Assembly (NCBI GenBank): GCA_963576725.1
Contig: OY755241.1
Location: 57,223,071 to 57,287,070 of the forward strand
Direction of reading: 5' to 3'
DNA from: Azorinus chamasolen
Taxonomy: Eukaryota; Mollusca; Bivalvia; Cardiida; Solecurtidae
DNA length: 64,000 nt
The notes beneath the pieces were generated by a model that was not told the DNA's origin, searched no databases, and saw nothing but the letters and a program-made list of their open reading frames with translations. The translations under genes and the position numbers were made by a program. Positions 34,201-46,617 of the stretch are shown here, piece after piece (the first letter of the stretch is position 1; each line of letters begins with the position of its first letter).

Positions 34201-35831
34201 CCTCCAGGCATTAAATTATTGCCCTTGTTTCATATTGGTCCCAATTATGTTACATAGAAAAAGTGGAATGCATAAGTCCATAGTAACCAGGTTAGCGAAT
34301 TAGGGTCATCATGACCCTCTTGTTCTTTTTGTTATTCTGTCATGTATTCAGAAATAACCATATATTCATATCTTCATTGGATATGTCACCATATCGCATC
34401 AATAACCCTGTCATTTTTCTATGATATCAAATGTCAGTTTTGATATCACAATGTATGGTATTCCTATGTGATTAGTTACAGGTTATTTGCTTAGTTCACT
34501 TTTGATAAAAATGAATGTCAAATATCAGGATCAATTCAACATTTATCATTGATCTTATTAGCTCGCACAGATGTATATATGGAATAAAGTGTTAACTATG
34601 AATTCTGTATAATGTATGAATATGACGTCCGTGCATCATTTTGAAAAGACAAATATTTCATAAAAGTCTGACCAAATTCACAGCCTTTTTGAAAATATTG
34701 AACGGACAAAAAAATAGGGCTTCAATCTATTGTCTTGAATTGTGTCTTTGGTGTATATTGCTGAAATGCAATTTGTGTGAACGTTAGCTTCGTTTTATAT
34801 GTCTTTCAATTCGCACGCGTACATGCGTGATAATTAGTGCGTTTTGTTGTGAAGAAACATACGCAACCGTTAACAAGACTAGAAAACTGATTCAGTCATT
34901 CAGAGCACTGCAAATCATTTGTTGAATATGGCATATTTGATAAATCAAGGGCAGATAGCTGTAGACATTGTCATCTCATTCAACCCCAAAACTATATGTG
35001 AAGTACTGTTTGAGTAATCACGTCACATCAAAAGTGTTGACAAAAATTGATGGTATTTGTGATGAATCTATGGAAAATACAGAGTGATCCGATTCAACCC
35101 AAAACTACAAGTGTCTTCCTATGATCATACTGAGCATATGCCCTTTATATGAATATATTCTGAAAATGGGTGATCCTTCGAAAGCAAAAGTAGAAATGCA
35201 AAAAGAGAAATTTGCAGACTCGGTTTAATTGAGTCTGTTCATGAGTAGTAATTAAAAGTGCAACCAATATGTGAAGTACTGTTTGAGTTATCGCGTCACA
35301 TCAAGTGTTGACAAAAGCTGATTGCATTTTTGATGAATCAAGGGCAAATACCACTAGACATAGTGATCTGATTGACCCCAAAACTATAAGTGTCTCTCTG
35401 ATCATACTAGGCATATGCCCTTAATATGAAACCAATATGTGAAGTACTGTTTGAGTTGTCACATCACATTGAAAGTGTTGACGGACGGACGGATAGATAG
35501 ACGTACAGACAGACAGCAGATGCGATTCCTATAGGGCTCCTGCGTTTTCATTGCAGGGCCCTAATTTTATGTCACCCTTTTATGTTATTCTTATGTCTTT
35601 GTACTCGTACGTGTGTTAGTGTTTGAAGGCAAACAGTGATATGGCGTGTACAGTTAATTATTCTTAATATCCTTATGCCCAGAACATCGAACCAATACAG
35701 ACTTCAACAATGAAGGTTGTTCTCTTGCTTTGGATTGTCCATTAAGTCAGAGTAATTGATTATTACCTGGATATTTCGGCTTTTCGCAAAGCCAGTTTGA
35801 ATGAGGACGAAACACTTGTTTATATTATCTC
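34201..35831. other. Intron with dispersed repeats
   Basis: 35158-35265 is an inverted copy of the high-copy repeat (tctgaaaatgggtgatccttcg ... ctgttcatgagtagt). 34960-35480 contains three related stretches with aatatgtgaagtactgtttgagt, cgtcacatcaaaagtgttgac and ccccaaaactataagtg, ending in gacggacggacgg at 35480-35500. No exon is seen. Confidence 0.5.
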
Positions 35832-36260
35832 GTGTTTTGTCGTACCATTTATTACTTTTCTACAGTTACGATGTTTGCATCTCAACCATTAAGTACACTA
35901 GTGGTAGGTTGATCCAGTTTGTTTCACTTTAATATGGTTTTGCATTACATGCAAATAACAACAGCATTTGCCATCGCGGTTGGTGTAGATTAGTCGTAGA
36001 TACGTTTATTTACACTGTCTTTTATGGTAGGCATGCATGGAATTAGTGTGATGTTGGACGTCCCATAACCGGTTTAAACCGCCAGTGACAATTGTCACTG
36101 AGAGTTCCAGTGCGGTTCTTCCATCCTCCACCTATTGTTTGTCTGTTATGTCTTTGTGCGTCTACATGTGCATTTGCTGTTCGTTTTGTTATGGTGCTGT
36201 TAGGGCGTTGGTGTTCTGTTTATGGTGTTTCCTGCAGTACTCATACTTGTACTTCTTTAC
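35832..36260 (+). mobile_element. Penelope-like tail adjacent to a degenerate EGF exon
   Basis: Landmarks in order: cgtaccatttattacttttctacag, attaagtacactagtggtagg, gccatcgcggttggtgtagattagtcg, aaccggtttaaaccgccagtgac and tttcctgcagtactcatacttgtact. It ends about 20 bases before the EGF-like exon at 36278-36391, the same relative position as the tails next to the three good EGF exons. Confidence 0.8.
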
Positions 36261-36277
36261 CACATTATTTTTCTTGC

Positions 36278-36391
36278 CTTTATCACAGTTTTTGTCGTAA
36301 TATCCTGGCGGGCACAGAAAGTTGTACTCATTTACCATATCAACACATGTACCTCCATTCAGACAGGGAGATGGGGGGGGGTCGTGGACGT
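36278..36391 (-). pseudogene. Degenerate EGF exon with GC donor
   Basis: Exactly 114 bases, the same length and phase (1 to 1) as the three EGF exons at 40157, 43284 and 47919. The middle is conserved (PCLNGGTCVDMVN), as is GYYDKNCDK at the end. The first cysteine (normally NEC) and the fourth (normally YDC) are lost, the former to a run of nine C. The downstream site reads AG|GCAAG, a GC donor that could work at low efficiency. It is read through without a stop, so it might be spliced in, but two missing cysteines argue for a decayed copy. Confidence 0.65.
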
Positions 36392-36944
36392 CTTAAACAA
36401 GTATTAATCAAATATTAACCTCGCAATAATTGCAAACCAAGAAAGAAAAGGAAATACAAGAAGCAACAATGTTATAGCTGCAATGTAACAGCAAATAGAC
36501 ACATATAATATTGTAGAACATGGTGATCTACAAAATACCATTTTAATGTATCCATACTATAGATGTATCCGGAACATATGATAGTTGCTTGCATCTTATG
36601 TTTATAACGGGTGTATTTTCTTGCGTCTTATTTTACAAACATGTCTGGGCATTTGGATATTTCATGTAAGGAAGCCTTTCAGCTAGCTTGTGATAGGTTG
36701 GTGGTTCTACCCAGATGTTCCTCTGTACACGAAACAATGCAATTTGTTCCGTGCACAGATCCTCTGGGATCTTTCCCAAACTGTAATTACACTTGACGTC
36801 GCATTATTACTGAAATACTGTTAAAGCGACGTAAAACTCAATATAAACCAAACAAATAACAGACCCGAAAAACATTCAAAACTAAAAGCGCATTTACTAA
36901 CCAACTGCATAGACATTCCTTCAAATATAAGACTTTTCATATGT

Positions 36945-38915
36945 AATTGGAAAAGTAGTAAAGTCAAGCAGGCAAAGCCACATACAAGACGCAACCACCA
37001 CCAAAACACCGATAGACAGCATGACACACATACACACACCCAAACGCACACTCACACACGAGATGAACACCAAAAGACACATAAGAACCAGAGACAAACG
37101 TTCCACACATGAACAAAATCACAAGCACAAAGACGCAAGGCAAACAACAGGAAGGGTGACAAAGATAGTACCGCCTTGGCACGGTCCGTAGCAAAAACAC
37201 CACTGGGGGTTTAAACCGGTTTACGGACGTCCTAACCTCACACTTCTCTCAAAGTCACCTTAGCTTTACAAATAGTGTAAATAAAGGTATCCCCGCTGGA
37301 CTTACCCACAACATAGACGACGGTGAACACAGGACAAATGTAAAACAGCATAATACCTGTGACAATCCGTCAAATATGTACTCAATGACTTTGCTGAAGT
37401 CAGAGCACCTGCAGGTAAGCCGTTAAGCGCACGACAGGGAAAAAGTAATACATGAGTCTGGTAAACTCATCCTGTATCCAAGTTTAAGAGTATACAATCA
37501 TAGAGTACTACCCTCGGCCTGTCATCGCGCAAGCAAAGAGGGAAGCGTAGCTACCGACTGTAAAAGGGTCGATAACCAAACATGCTGTGCGTTGCAATGT
37601 AATAGGATCATAACCTTTCTTTTTAAATGTTTTAATACGTTTAATAAACAAATCATGAAAATGGATATGACCCCGAATTTTCCTAAGTTTGTAGATAACA
37701 TCCCCATAAATGTCTGGTTGAGAAATGCCTTGTTGCAGTAACGTCCGTAGATTGCAATTATATTTACTAATGAGTTGTAAATTTCGATAATAAAATTTAG
37801 AAACAGTTTTCCGAAGTTTGTGATATCTGTAACCTTGCTTAAGAAGTTTATCAGTTATAACTAAATTACGCCTGTTAAAATCTTCAAGCAAAGAACAGGC
37901 TCGGGCAAACCGAATAAGTTGAGAAATATAAACCCCATAAGATGTAGAACGTGGCACATCTCCATCTAGAAAAGGATAATTAACAATTTTAAAATTAAAA
38001 TCTTCTCTTTTATCGTATATTTTGGACGAAACTTTATCATTTGTAATTGAAAGATTCAAATCTAAAAATGAAGCTATAATGTCAGATTGATTCGCTTTGT
38101 TTAAAGACAGTTCTTTTGGGTAAATTGAAGAAATCATAGTTTCAAAATAAGGATTATCTAAATTCAAAATATCGTCTAAATACATTGAAGTTTTATTAAA
38201 AGCATTAACAATATCGGTCAGTGTATCAGGTTTTAAGCTAAGCATAAAATCCCTCTCATAGCAATATAAAAACAAATCTGCAACAAGAGGGGCACAATTT
38301 GTACCCATGGGTATACCAACAACTTGACGATATATGGTACCCCCATAACGCACAAATATATTATCTAAAATAAAGGTAAGAGATCTACAAACATCAAGGC
38401 AAGTCCACATTGTGTAATGTTCAACTTCTGAATTCGAAAAGAATGAATGTTGAACATTACAAGCAATGAACATTTTGTTTTCTCTGGCAAAGGTTTTTTC
38501 TATTAATTTAATCAGTTTATCCTTTATGGTGAGGTAGAGTAGTATAGAGTGTAGAGAAATCATAAGAGCTCAGTAAAGAAATTTTATACTGTTCATTTTC
38601 AAGTTTCGTTAAAACATCATTTGAATTTTTTATGGACCAAAAAACATTAATACCAGAATTTTCATATATTTGATCACAGTAGCGTTTTACATGTTCTTTG
38701 ATCGTAGTAAGACAGGACGTCAACATTATAGATAATTTAGTAGTGGTACAACAGCTAGAGTTGGCAATAAAACGCGCCTTATAAGGCTTTTATGTAGTTT
38801 CGGAATCCAGTACAAAGTAGAAAGTTTATGTTGTTTTATGTTAGGACCAGACTTAAAATTATTGCACATTTTTACATGTTCCGAGACTATATCTTTTTCA
38901 GGTAAACCTAAATGT
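36945..38915 (-). mobile_element. Second Penelope-like element, 5'-truncated
   Basis: On the minus strand it starts in the region before reverse transcriptase (EKDIVSEHVKMC near 38900), then LYWIPKLHK, the polymerase to 37508, and a tail to about 36945 ending cttgtatgtggctttgcctgcttgactttactact. The N-terminal nuclease is absent, consistent with 5' truncation during insertion. Tail sequence differs from the first element, so it is a separate family, and copies of its tail are at 4003-4545 and near 27195 and 27888. Confidence 0.85.
37508..38830 (-). pseudogene. Penelope-like reverse transcriptase with intact YLDD
   Basis: The main frame is 38563-37508 and the preceding part 38726-38517 is one frameshift away. 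A second frameshift lies just after LYWIPKLHK near 38790. Motif A is SYDFSTLYTTLPH, motif B GIPMGTNCAPLVADLFL and motif C YLDDILNLDN with both aspartates. Downstream are YGVYISQLIRFARAC and ISQPDIYGDVIYKLRK, as in the copy at 2728. Apart from two indels it is well preserved, so it moved more recently than the first element. Confidence 0.88.
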
Positions 38916-39189
38916 TTATACCACAGGTAACATATTTACAAGAGTCGTATGATTACTATATAGTCGTATGAATACTTTACAATACAATCTTTTCTCTTGT
39001 TTAACGATGGCAAACCTAAAGGAAATTGTATGAAAAAAAATCGATCAACAAGTGTAAAATTAGAAATATTTGTTCAAAAATTAAAAAATGAGAAAAAAGC
39101 ATTAAAAGGTGTCACGGAGACAGGATTTAATGTATTCTAATGGCATATTCAGGATATAATTAATTAAATATTCTGTACTCCATGATTCG
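38916..39189. other. Spacer before the tandem EGF units
   Basis: AT-rich, with one stretch (ttacaagagtcgtatga ... atacaatcttttctcttgttta) resembling the sequence downstream of the EGF exon copies at 40368-40415. This suggests a diverged remnant of an older unit edge. Confidence 0.4.
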
Positions 39190-39231
39190 AAGAAATAATT
39201 CTTTTTCTGGTGCAATAGTGTCTTGCATAAC

Positions 39232-40020
39232 ACTGACATAGACCCATTCGTTTATGTTGCACCCTTTAGTACTTTTATACAAATACTCAGTTTAATTATT
39301 GAGTACACTAGCGATAAGTGGATCCAGTTTATTTCGCTTAAATATGTTTTCACATGTAATTTAACACTGTATTTGCCATCGCGGTTGTTGTAGATTAGTC
39401 AGAGTGGGGATAAGTTTATCAACACCGTTTGTCTTTTAGGATGAGGGGGATAAGTGTGAGGTTGGGCGCCCCATAACTGGTTTAAACACCCTCACTGAGC
39501 GTTTTTCACTCTCTTTCCCTTTTGTTTGTGTTATGTTTTTGTGCGTCTAGATTTGTCTTTTGATAGACCTGTCCATTTACAATTTTGGCGTATCCTGCAT
39601 GACTCATACGTGTACGTTTAGTATCTTTCACGACACGTATTAGACCTTCTGTTTAGTTCAGTGGTATCGTGACAACCGAATTATATTGCTCTTTAACACT
39701 ATTTGCCATCGCGGTTGTTGTAGGTTAGTCAGTGTGGGGATAAGTTTATCAACACCGTTTGTCTTTTAGGATGAGGGTGGATAAGTGTGAGGTTGGGCGC
39801 ACCATAACTGGTTTAAACACTCTCATTGATCGTTTTTTACTCTCTTCCCCTTTTGTTTGTGTTGTTTTTGTGCGTCTAGTTTTGTCTTATGATAGACCTG
39901 TCCATTTACAATTTTGGCGTATCCTGCATGACTCATACGTGTACGTTTAGTATCTTTCACGACACGTATTAGACCTTCTGTTTAGTTTAGTAGTATCGTG
40001 ACAACCGAATTATATTGCTC
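39232..40020 (+). repeat. Penelope-tail-derived blocks, two copies in unit 1
   Basis: The first block starts gacccattcgtttatgttgcaccc and holds attgagtacactagcgataagtgg, gccatcgcggttgttgtagattagtcag, gaggttgggcgccccataactgg and cctgcatgactcatacgtgtacgttta. The second (about 39690-40020) repeats from tttaacactatttgccatcgcgg onward. Compare 24380-24805 for the parent tail. Confidence 0.8.
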
Positions 40021-40156
40021 TTTAACAAATCATGCTTTTAGAAAATTATTTTCATTAAATCGAATGTATTTCTCAAAAAATGATTTCAAGAAAAAGATAG
40101 AATGCTTCGCAATTGAATTCTGCTTGGCTATTTCTTACTAAAAAAATTTTCATTAC

Positions 40157-40270
40157 CTTTATCGCATTTTGTACCATTATATCCTGGCGCACACAGGCAG
40201 TCGTACCCATTTGCCCTATTAACACATGTACCTCCGTTCAGACAGGGAAACGTGTCGCATTCGTTGATGT
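40157..40270 (-). CDS. Calcium-binding EGF-like exon, copy a
   Basis: 114 bases, acceptor ttccttcatttag, donor gtaatg, phase 1 to 1. It codes INECDTFPCLNGGTCVNRAN and GYDCLCAPGYNGTKCDK with all six cysteines in EGF spacing. Combined with the G of the previous codon it starts DINEC, the calcium-binding form, and GGTCVN..NGYDCLC fits the hydroxylation-type motif. It differs from copies b and c at the loop after GGTCV (NRAN instead of DMVN). It is the last complete EGF before the fibrinogen part. EGF repeats of this type act outside the cell as spacers and protein contacts. Confidence 0.92.
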
Positions 40271-40514
40271 CTAAATGAAGGAAAAAACAAACATTAACCT
40301 CGCAAAAATTGCAAACCGAAAAAGGGAAATAAATGTAAAGGAATACATGCAGCACATATTAAATATTTACAAGAGTCGTTCGAATAATAAAAATACTTTT
40401 TTCTTGTTTATTGATAGCAAACCTGACCTGTACATAAGATACCAGAATCTACTATCAGTGTTAAAATATGACTTTCAATCTTACTTTCACTCTATGGTCA
40501 ACCTTGCTATTTTA

Positions 40515-40765
40515 TATGCAGCCGTAAAAAGTGGCCCGTATTTCATTCTCAGTGTTGTTATATTTTCTGGTCCTTCGGAATCATTAGTTTTGATGTTATT
40601 AGTTTTGAAAATTGATTACTGCTTAAACCGGTGCTAGGGGGCGTGAGTAGTGTTGCACTTTCAATAACTACTCATGAACAGATTCAATAAAAACCGAGTC
40701 TGCAATTTTCTTTTTCGCAATGCTTGATTTGCTTTCGAAGGATCTCCCAATTTTAAGAATATAAT
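40515..40765 (+). repeat. High-copy GAGTCTGCAATTTTCTC repeat, good full copy
   Basis: Reads gcagccgtaaaaagtggcccgtatttcattctcagtgttgttatattttctggtccttcggaatcattag, then gttttgaaaattgattactgcttaaaccggtgctagggggcgtgagtagtgttgcactttcaataactactcatgaacag, then attcaataaaaaccgagtctgcaattttc and ctttcgaaggatctccc in order. Other copies: 15047, 20100, 25140, 27955, 32880, 35158, 40790, 43640, 43917, 49063, 49585, 50912, 53385 and 57168. It has no coding capacity and no tRNA-like head that I can see. Confidence 0.75.
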
Positions 40766-43283
40766 TATTTTATTCACAGCAGCAGGTGTTAAGTGCTTGT
40801 CAAAAGTCGCCCCTTCATTCTCAAGGCATTTATATTTTCTGCTGCTTCGGGATCATGAGTTTTGATGTTTTTAGTTTTGAAAATTGAATACTGCTAAAGC
40901 CGGTACTAGGATGCGAACATTTCTAATTGTGGTCTGGAATCCAATTTCTGTTAACTCATTCTTTACAGTAAGGCAAAATATAAATGAAATAAATAAATGC
41001 ATATTTCAAAGGAATAAAGCACAAATATAGAAAAAAGTGAATGAGACAAAAAGTGAAGTCCCTGATCAGACGCCGCCTTAAAAAGGCAGCTTCTGATCTG
41101 GAACTGCACTATTTGTCGTGGTACATTTGTGACATTGGCGGTGAAAGGGTTAATAATACTCGCCTATTCCTGTTACAATATTTTTTGCTCATATGTTGTG
41201 AAAAAAAACGTTCAAAAGGTCAGAATCAGTAACTTCGGCGGGAAATGTCAGATAATTTTTTTAAAATAAATTGCAACTAAACAGGTACCTATGATAGACT
41301 AAACACCTACACACTTTAAACAACTGTGATTCAAAACTGAAGAAGGAACTCGGATAAAATTGAATCTATTGACGGACGGCGGATAACCTAATTCCAGAAT
41401 ATACCTTGTAACTTCAATGTTGGTGTATAAATGTCTCATGCTCAATAAAATCATATCATCACAAAAAACTCTTAGACGTACCAAAGGTGCACCCAAACAC
41501 ATCAGGTTATCACAGGCAGTCGTAATCGTTAAAGGAATCGTTGGCGACCCAAAACGGACGACAACGGACCATGGGCACATTGTGTTACAGGTGAGTTAGA
41601 AAAACACCATGTGTCGATATTTCAAAATTTACATAACAATACTAACAATACTTCTGAAGAAATAATTCTTTTTCTGGTGCAATAGCGTCTTGCATAACAC
41701 TGACCTAGACCCATTCGTTTATGTTGCACCCTTTAGTACTTTTATACAAATACTCAGTTTAATTATTGAGTACACTAGCGATAAGTGGATCCAGTTTATT
41801 TCGCTTAATTATGTTTTCACATGCAATTTAACACTGTATTTGCCATCGCGGTTGTTGTAGATTAGTCAGAGTGGGGATAAGTTTATCAACACCGTTTGTC
41901 TTTTAGGATGAGGGGGATAAGTGTGAGGTTGGGCGCCCCATAACTGGTTTAAACACCCTCACTGAGCGTTTTTCACTCTCTTTCCCTTTTGTTTGTGTTA
42001 TGTTTTTGTGCGTCTAGATTTGTCTTTTGATAGACCTGTCCATTTACAATTTTGGCGTATCCTGCATGACTCATACGTGTACGTTTAGTATCTTTCACGA
42101 CACGTATTAGACCTTCTGTTTAGTTCAGTAGTATCGTGACAACCGAATTATATTGTCTTTAACACTATTTGCCATCGCGGTTGTTGTAGGTTAGTCAGTG
42201 TGGGGATAAGTTTATCAACACCGTTTGTCTTTTAGGATGAGGGTGGATAAGTGTGAGGTTGGGCGCACCATACCTGGTTTAAACACTCTCACTGATCGTT
42301 TTTTACTCTCTTCCCCTTTTGTTTGTGTTATGTTTTTGTGCGTCTAGATTTGTCTTTTGATAGACCTGTCCATTTACAATTTTGGCGTATCCTGCATGAC
42401 TCATACGTGTACGTTTAGTATCTTTCACGACACGTATTATACCTTCTGTTTAGTTCAGTAGTATCGTGACAACCGAATTATATTGCTCTTTAACACTATT
42501 TGCCATCGCGGTTGTTGTAGGTTAGTCAGAGTGGGGATAAGTTTATCAACACCGTTTGTCTTTTAGGATGAGGGGGATAAGTGTGAGGTTGGGCGCCCCA
42601 TAACTGGTTTAAACACCCTCACTGAGCGTTTTTCACTCTCTTTCCCTTTTGTTTGTGTTATGTTTTTGTGCGTCTAGATTTGTCTTTTGATAGACCTGTC
42701 CATTTACAATTTTGGCGTATCCTGCATGACTCATACGTGTACGTTTAGTATCTTTCACGACACGTATTAGACCTTCTGTTTAGTTCAGTAGTATCGTGAC
42801 AACCGAATTATATTGCTCTTTAACACTATTTGCCATCGCGGTTGTTGTAGGTTAGTCAGAGTGGGGATAAGTTTATCAACACCGTTTGTCTTTTAGGATG
42901 AGGGTGGATAAATGTGAGGTTGGGCGCACCATAACTGGTTTAAACACTCTCACTGATCGTTTTTTACTCTCTTCCCCTTTTGTTTGTGTTGTTTTTGTGC
43001 GTCTAGTTTTGTCTTATGATAGACCTGTCCATTTACAATTTTGGCGTATCCTGCATGACTCATACGTGTACGTTTAGTATCTTTCACGACACGTATTAGA
43101 CCTTCTGTTTAGTTTAGTAGTATCGTGACAACCGAATTATATTGCTCTTTAACAAATCATGCTTTTAGAAAATTATTTTCATTAAATCGAATGTATTTCT
43201 CAAAAAATGATTTCAAGAAAAAGATAGAATGCTTGGCAATTGAATTCTGCTTGGCTATTTCTTACTAAATCTTTTTTCATTAC

Positions 43284-43397
43284 CTTTATCGCATTTTGTA
43301 CCATTATATCCTGGCGCACACAGGCAGTCGTACCCGTTTACCATATCAACACATGTACCTCCGTTCAGACAGGGAAATGTGTCGCATTCGTTGATGT
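43284..43397 (-). CDS. Calcium-binding EGF-like exon, copy b
   Basis: 114 bases, phase 1 to 1, same splice sites as copy a. Codes INECDTFPCLNGGTCVDMVN and GYDCLCAPGYNGTKCDK with six cysteines. It differs from copy c only at the last residues (GTKC against GTEC). Intron sequence on both sides is almost identical to that around copies a and c. Confidence 0.92.
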
Positions 43398-44446
43398 CTA
43401 AATGAAGGAAAAAACAAACATTAACCTCGCAAAAATTGCAAACCGAAAAAGGGAAATAAATGTAAAGGAATACATGCAGCACATATTAAATATTTACAAG
43501 AGTCGTTCGAATAATAAAAATACTTTTTTCTTGTTTATTGATAGCAAACCTGACCTGTACATAAGATACCAGAATCTACTATCAGTGTTAAAATATGACT
43601 TTCAATCTTACTTTCACTCTATGGTCAACCTTGCTATTTTATATGCAGCCGTAAAAAGTGGCCCGTATTTCATTCTCAGTGTTGTTATATTTTCTGGTCC
43701 TTCGGAATCATTAGTTTTGATGTTATTAGTTTTGAAAATTGATTACTGCTTAAACCGGTGCTAGGGGGCGTGAGTAGTGTTGCACTTTCAATAACTACTC
43801 ATGAACAGATTCAATAAAAACCGAGTCTGCAATTTTCTTTTTTCGCAATGCTTGATTTGCTTTCGAAGGATCTCCCAATTTTAAGAATATAATTATTTTA
43901 TCCACAGCAGCAGGTGTTAAGTGCTTGTCAAAAGTCGCCCCTTCATTCTCAAGGCATTTATATTTTCTGCTGCTTCGGGATCATGAGTTTTGATGTTTTT
44001 AGTTTTGAAAATTGAATACTGCTAAAGCCGGTACTAGGATGCGAACATTTCTAATTGTGGTCTGGAATCCAATTTCTGTTAACTCATTCTTTACAGTAAG
44101 GCAAAATATAAATGAAATAAATAAATGCAAATTTCAAAGGAATAAAGCACAAATATAGAAAAAAGTGAATGAGACAAAAAGTGAAGTCCCTGATCAGACG
44201 CCGCCTTAAAAAGGCAGCTTCTGATCTGGAACTGCACTATTTGTCGTGGTACATTTGTGACATTGGCGGTGAAAGGGTTAATAATACTCGCCTATTCCTG
44301 TTACAATATTTTTTGCTCATATGTTGTGAAAAAAAACGTTCAAAAGGTCAGAATCAGTAACTTCGGCGGGAAATGTCAGATAATTTTTTTTAAATAAATT
44401 GCAACTAAACAGATACCTATGATAGACTAAACACCTACACACTTTA

Positions 44447-46617
44447 TTATTATTATTATTATACCACATTTATATAGCGCTCTTTTCATACAGGATATGT
44501 GCGTTCAAAAGCGCTTCACAAAGATACATTTACTGTACAATAATGCGTAAATTACAGAAAATTGAAAATAAAATATATTTAATACTTATATATAGATAAG
44601 AATAACAATAAAATAGAATTTATTTAGGACATTGGTAAATAAGCTAATCTTTTCCGTAAGTTTATCTGTCTGTGTGTCGTATTATGTTCTATTATAGTGT
44701 GTCAACGCACTCAGATTATAAAAAAACAAAACTTGAATGCAACATTCTATGCGCAGTGCCAGTACGTCCCATAATTTTGACCCAGACTCAACAGACTTGG
44801 GTACATTCGTTTAACATACAACACTGCACATAAAATATTGCCGGAAAATTGGGTAACAGAACAGATCAATTTGAAGTTCATGCATACAAACTAAGCAATA
44901 CAAATACATAACTGTTATATACGCGCACTATGCAACCCCTCCAGTCAAACACTATTCGACCCGCTATGGCAATGAGGGAGTACACAGCGTATCATATTTT
45001 AATAGAGTTGTAATTGGGTATATCCAAAGTTTAATTACAGAATAAAATGTCTTATTATGGGAACCCAAAAAGCCCAGCCACAGTAGAGCTAAAGAAGGTA
45101 TCACGTATACTGTTCCTGCAACATATCCCACCGGCTGCAATGGCAAAGGAATCACATCGGACAAATCGAGACTGACTGAGACACGTGATGCTGCATTAGA
45201 CCGTGCAGGCTTAATTTGCCCGCTGCCCATATATTACACGACCCAGTTCACTGGTAAGCAAAACTACGGAAACTGGGTCAGCTTAACAGGAATCCCTGGC
45301 ACTGGTTAAGGGCAGGGTAGCAAGTCATGCCAGCAAGACTCCCAATGTACCAGCGCGGAATTATACCGTAGAGGGATGCCTTGTTCCACTACGGTGCTCC
45401 CTCCGGCATTGGAACTGGAGTTACCAGAGGTACCAAGCATATAGGGATGCCCCGTTTGACAACAGCACTCCCTCGGCCACCGCAACAACTGGACAGCGGA
45501 ATCCCGCTGACACAACACCCGCACGTTCAACAGCAAGGGGATTCCCTAGAAGTCCATAAAATATGGATGAGGTTTTTGTTATTCATTTATCTATTTTCTA
45601 CATTTGTGGAGCATTATATTTGAAAAAGGGGTTTAAAAGTCCACAGTCATAAGGAAGTGGCAGGATCAACACTCTGTGGCCAATGCAGCAATTATGATAA
45701 CCGACGATTAGCAGGTACGTTTTCTAAACTGCCCTAATAATATAAGTTGAAGAAATGCGTTTTCAGAGATTTTTTGAAACATGCCAGTGAGCTTGCATCT
45801 CTAATGCCTGATGGAAGAGCATTCCAGAGTTTGGGAGCTGCATGCATGAAACTTCTCTCACCGTACTTTACCTTACGACTTTTTGGTACAACCAACGACA
45901 AAGAACTACTTGCTGATCTTAATTCTCTGCGGGGCCTGTTCTCGTCAAGCATGTCGACAATGTACTTGGCGGATTCATTGTGCATGGCCTTATACGTAAG
46001 TGTCAGAATTTTGAATTCAATCCGATGCTGAACCGGAAGCCAGTGAAGTTCTTTCAAACCCGGCGTGATATGATTATATCGAGAAGTCCTTGTTATGATG
46101 CGGGCTGCTGTGTTTTGCACTCTTTGAAGCTTCCGCAGTGTTTTGTTTGGAATTCCATGCAGCAATGAGTTGCAGTAGTCTATCTTTGATGTAACCAGAG
46201 AGTTCACCAAAGTCTTGGTAGCAGCAGGCGAGAGATACTTTCTTATATGACCTATTCGTCGGAGCTGTGCATAACTAGACCTACACACGGAATTGATGTG
46301 TGATGTCATATCCATTTGTGAATCGAGCCATGCGCCGAGATTCTTTACACACAGAGATGGCTTGATTTTAGAGGGTCCTACTTGCACATGAATCTCTTCA
46401 GGTACTTCTGTGTTTTTAATATGAAACAGTATGACCTCGGTTTTGTCAGTATTGAGCTTCAGCATGTTCTGGTGCATCCAAGACACTAGCTCCTTGAGAC
46501 AGTTCTCAACTCGTGATAAAGCTTCCTGTTGACAGGAAATGTCCTTGGGCTTAAATGATAGGTATAATTGTGATTCATCGGCATAAAAATGGTGGTTGAG
46601 CCCATGGGTTCTGCATA
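44447..46617 (-). mobile_element. 5'-truncated LINE (Jockey/CR1/L2-like) inserted in unit 2
   Basis: The target duplication is TTTA (44443-44446 and 46618-46621). On the minus strand the element begins in reverse transcriptase motif C, continues to a stop at 45734, has a 1.3-kb untranslated tail containing a short repeat with gggatgcc and actccctc (45370-45560), and ends gagcgctatataaatgtgg followed by (TAA)n. Neither unit 1 (41318) nor unit 3 (48344) has it at the same site, so it arrived in one unit only. Confidence 0.9.
45734..46612 (-). pseudogene. Non-LTR reverse transcriptase, C-terminal 293 codons
   Basis: Open from the truncation point to the stop without a break. It begins with HHFYADESQLYLSF, motif C in which the usual FADDT/YADDT reads YADES, so the second aspartate is Glu. 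It continues with WMHQNMLKLNTDKTEVILF, NLGAWLD, HITPGLKELHWLPVQHRI and PKLWNALPSGIR near the end, all conserved in CR1/L2-type elements. The length and open frame suggest a fairly recent insertion. It is not functional without the N-terminal half and the endonuclease. Confidence 0.88.

Larger units (their letters stand above)
39190..41654. repeat. EGF-exon tandem unit 1 (about 2.46 kb)
   Basis: Begins agaaataattctttttctggtgcaatag and ends aaatttacataacaatactaacaatacttctg. Contents in plus order: Penelope-like tail, a second tail block of about 325 bp (near 39700-40020), the EGF exon at 40157-40270, a flank with two copies of the high-copy repeat, a foldback (ctgatcagacgccgccttaaaaaggcagcttctgatctgg at 41070), and gacaacggaccatgggcac. 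Identity with units 2 and 3 is very high by eye over hundreds of bases, so the duplication is recent. Confidence 0.9.

Noticed and set aside
40275..40637. 120-codon plus-strand frame found identically at 43402-43764
   Set aside because: Identity is explained by the tandem unit. The frame crosses the antisense of the EGF exon acceptor and a dispersed repeat, and has no domain.
41041..41232. 63-codon frame repeated at 44169 and, in part, 48037
   Set aside because: It is the translation of a foldback (ccgccttaaaaaggcagc) in the tandem unit and unit 3 keeps only part of it.
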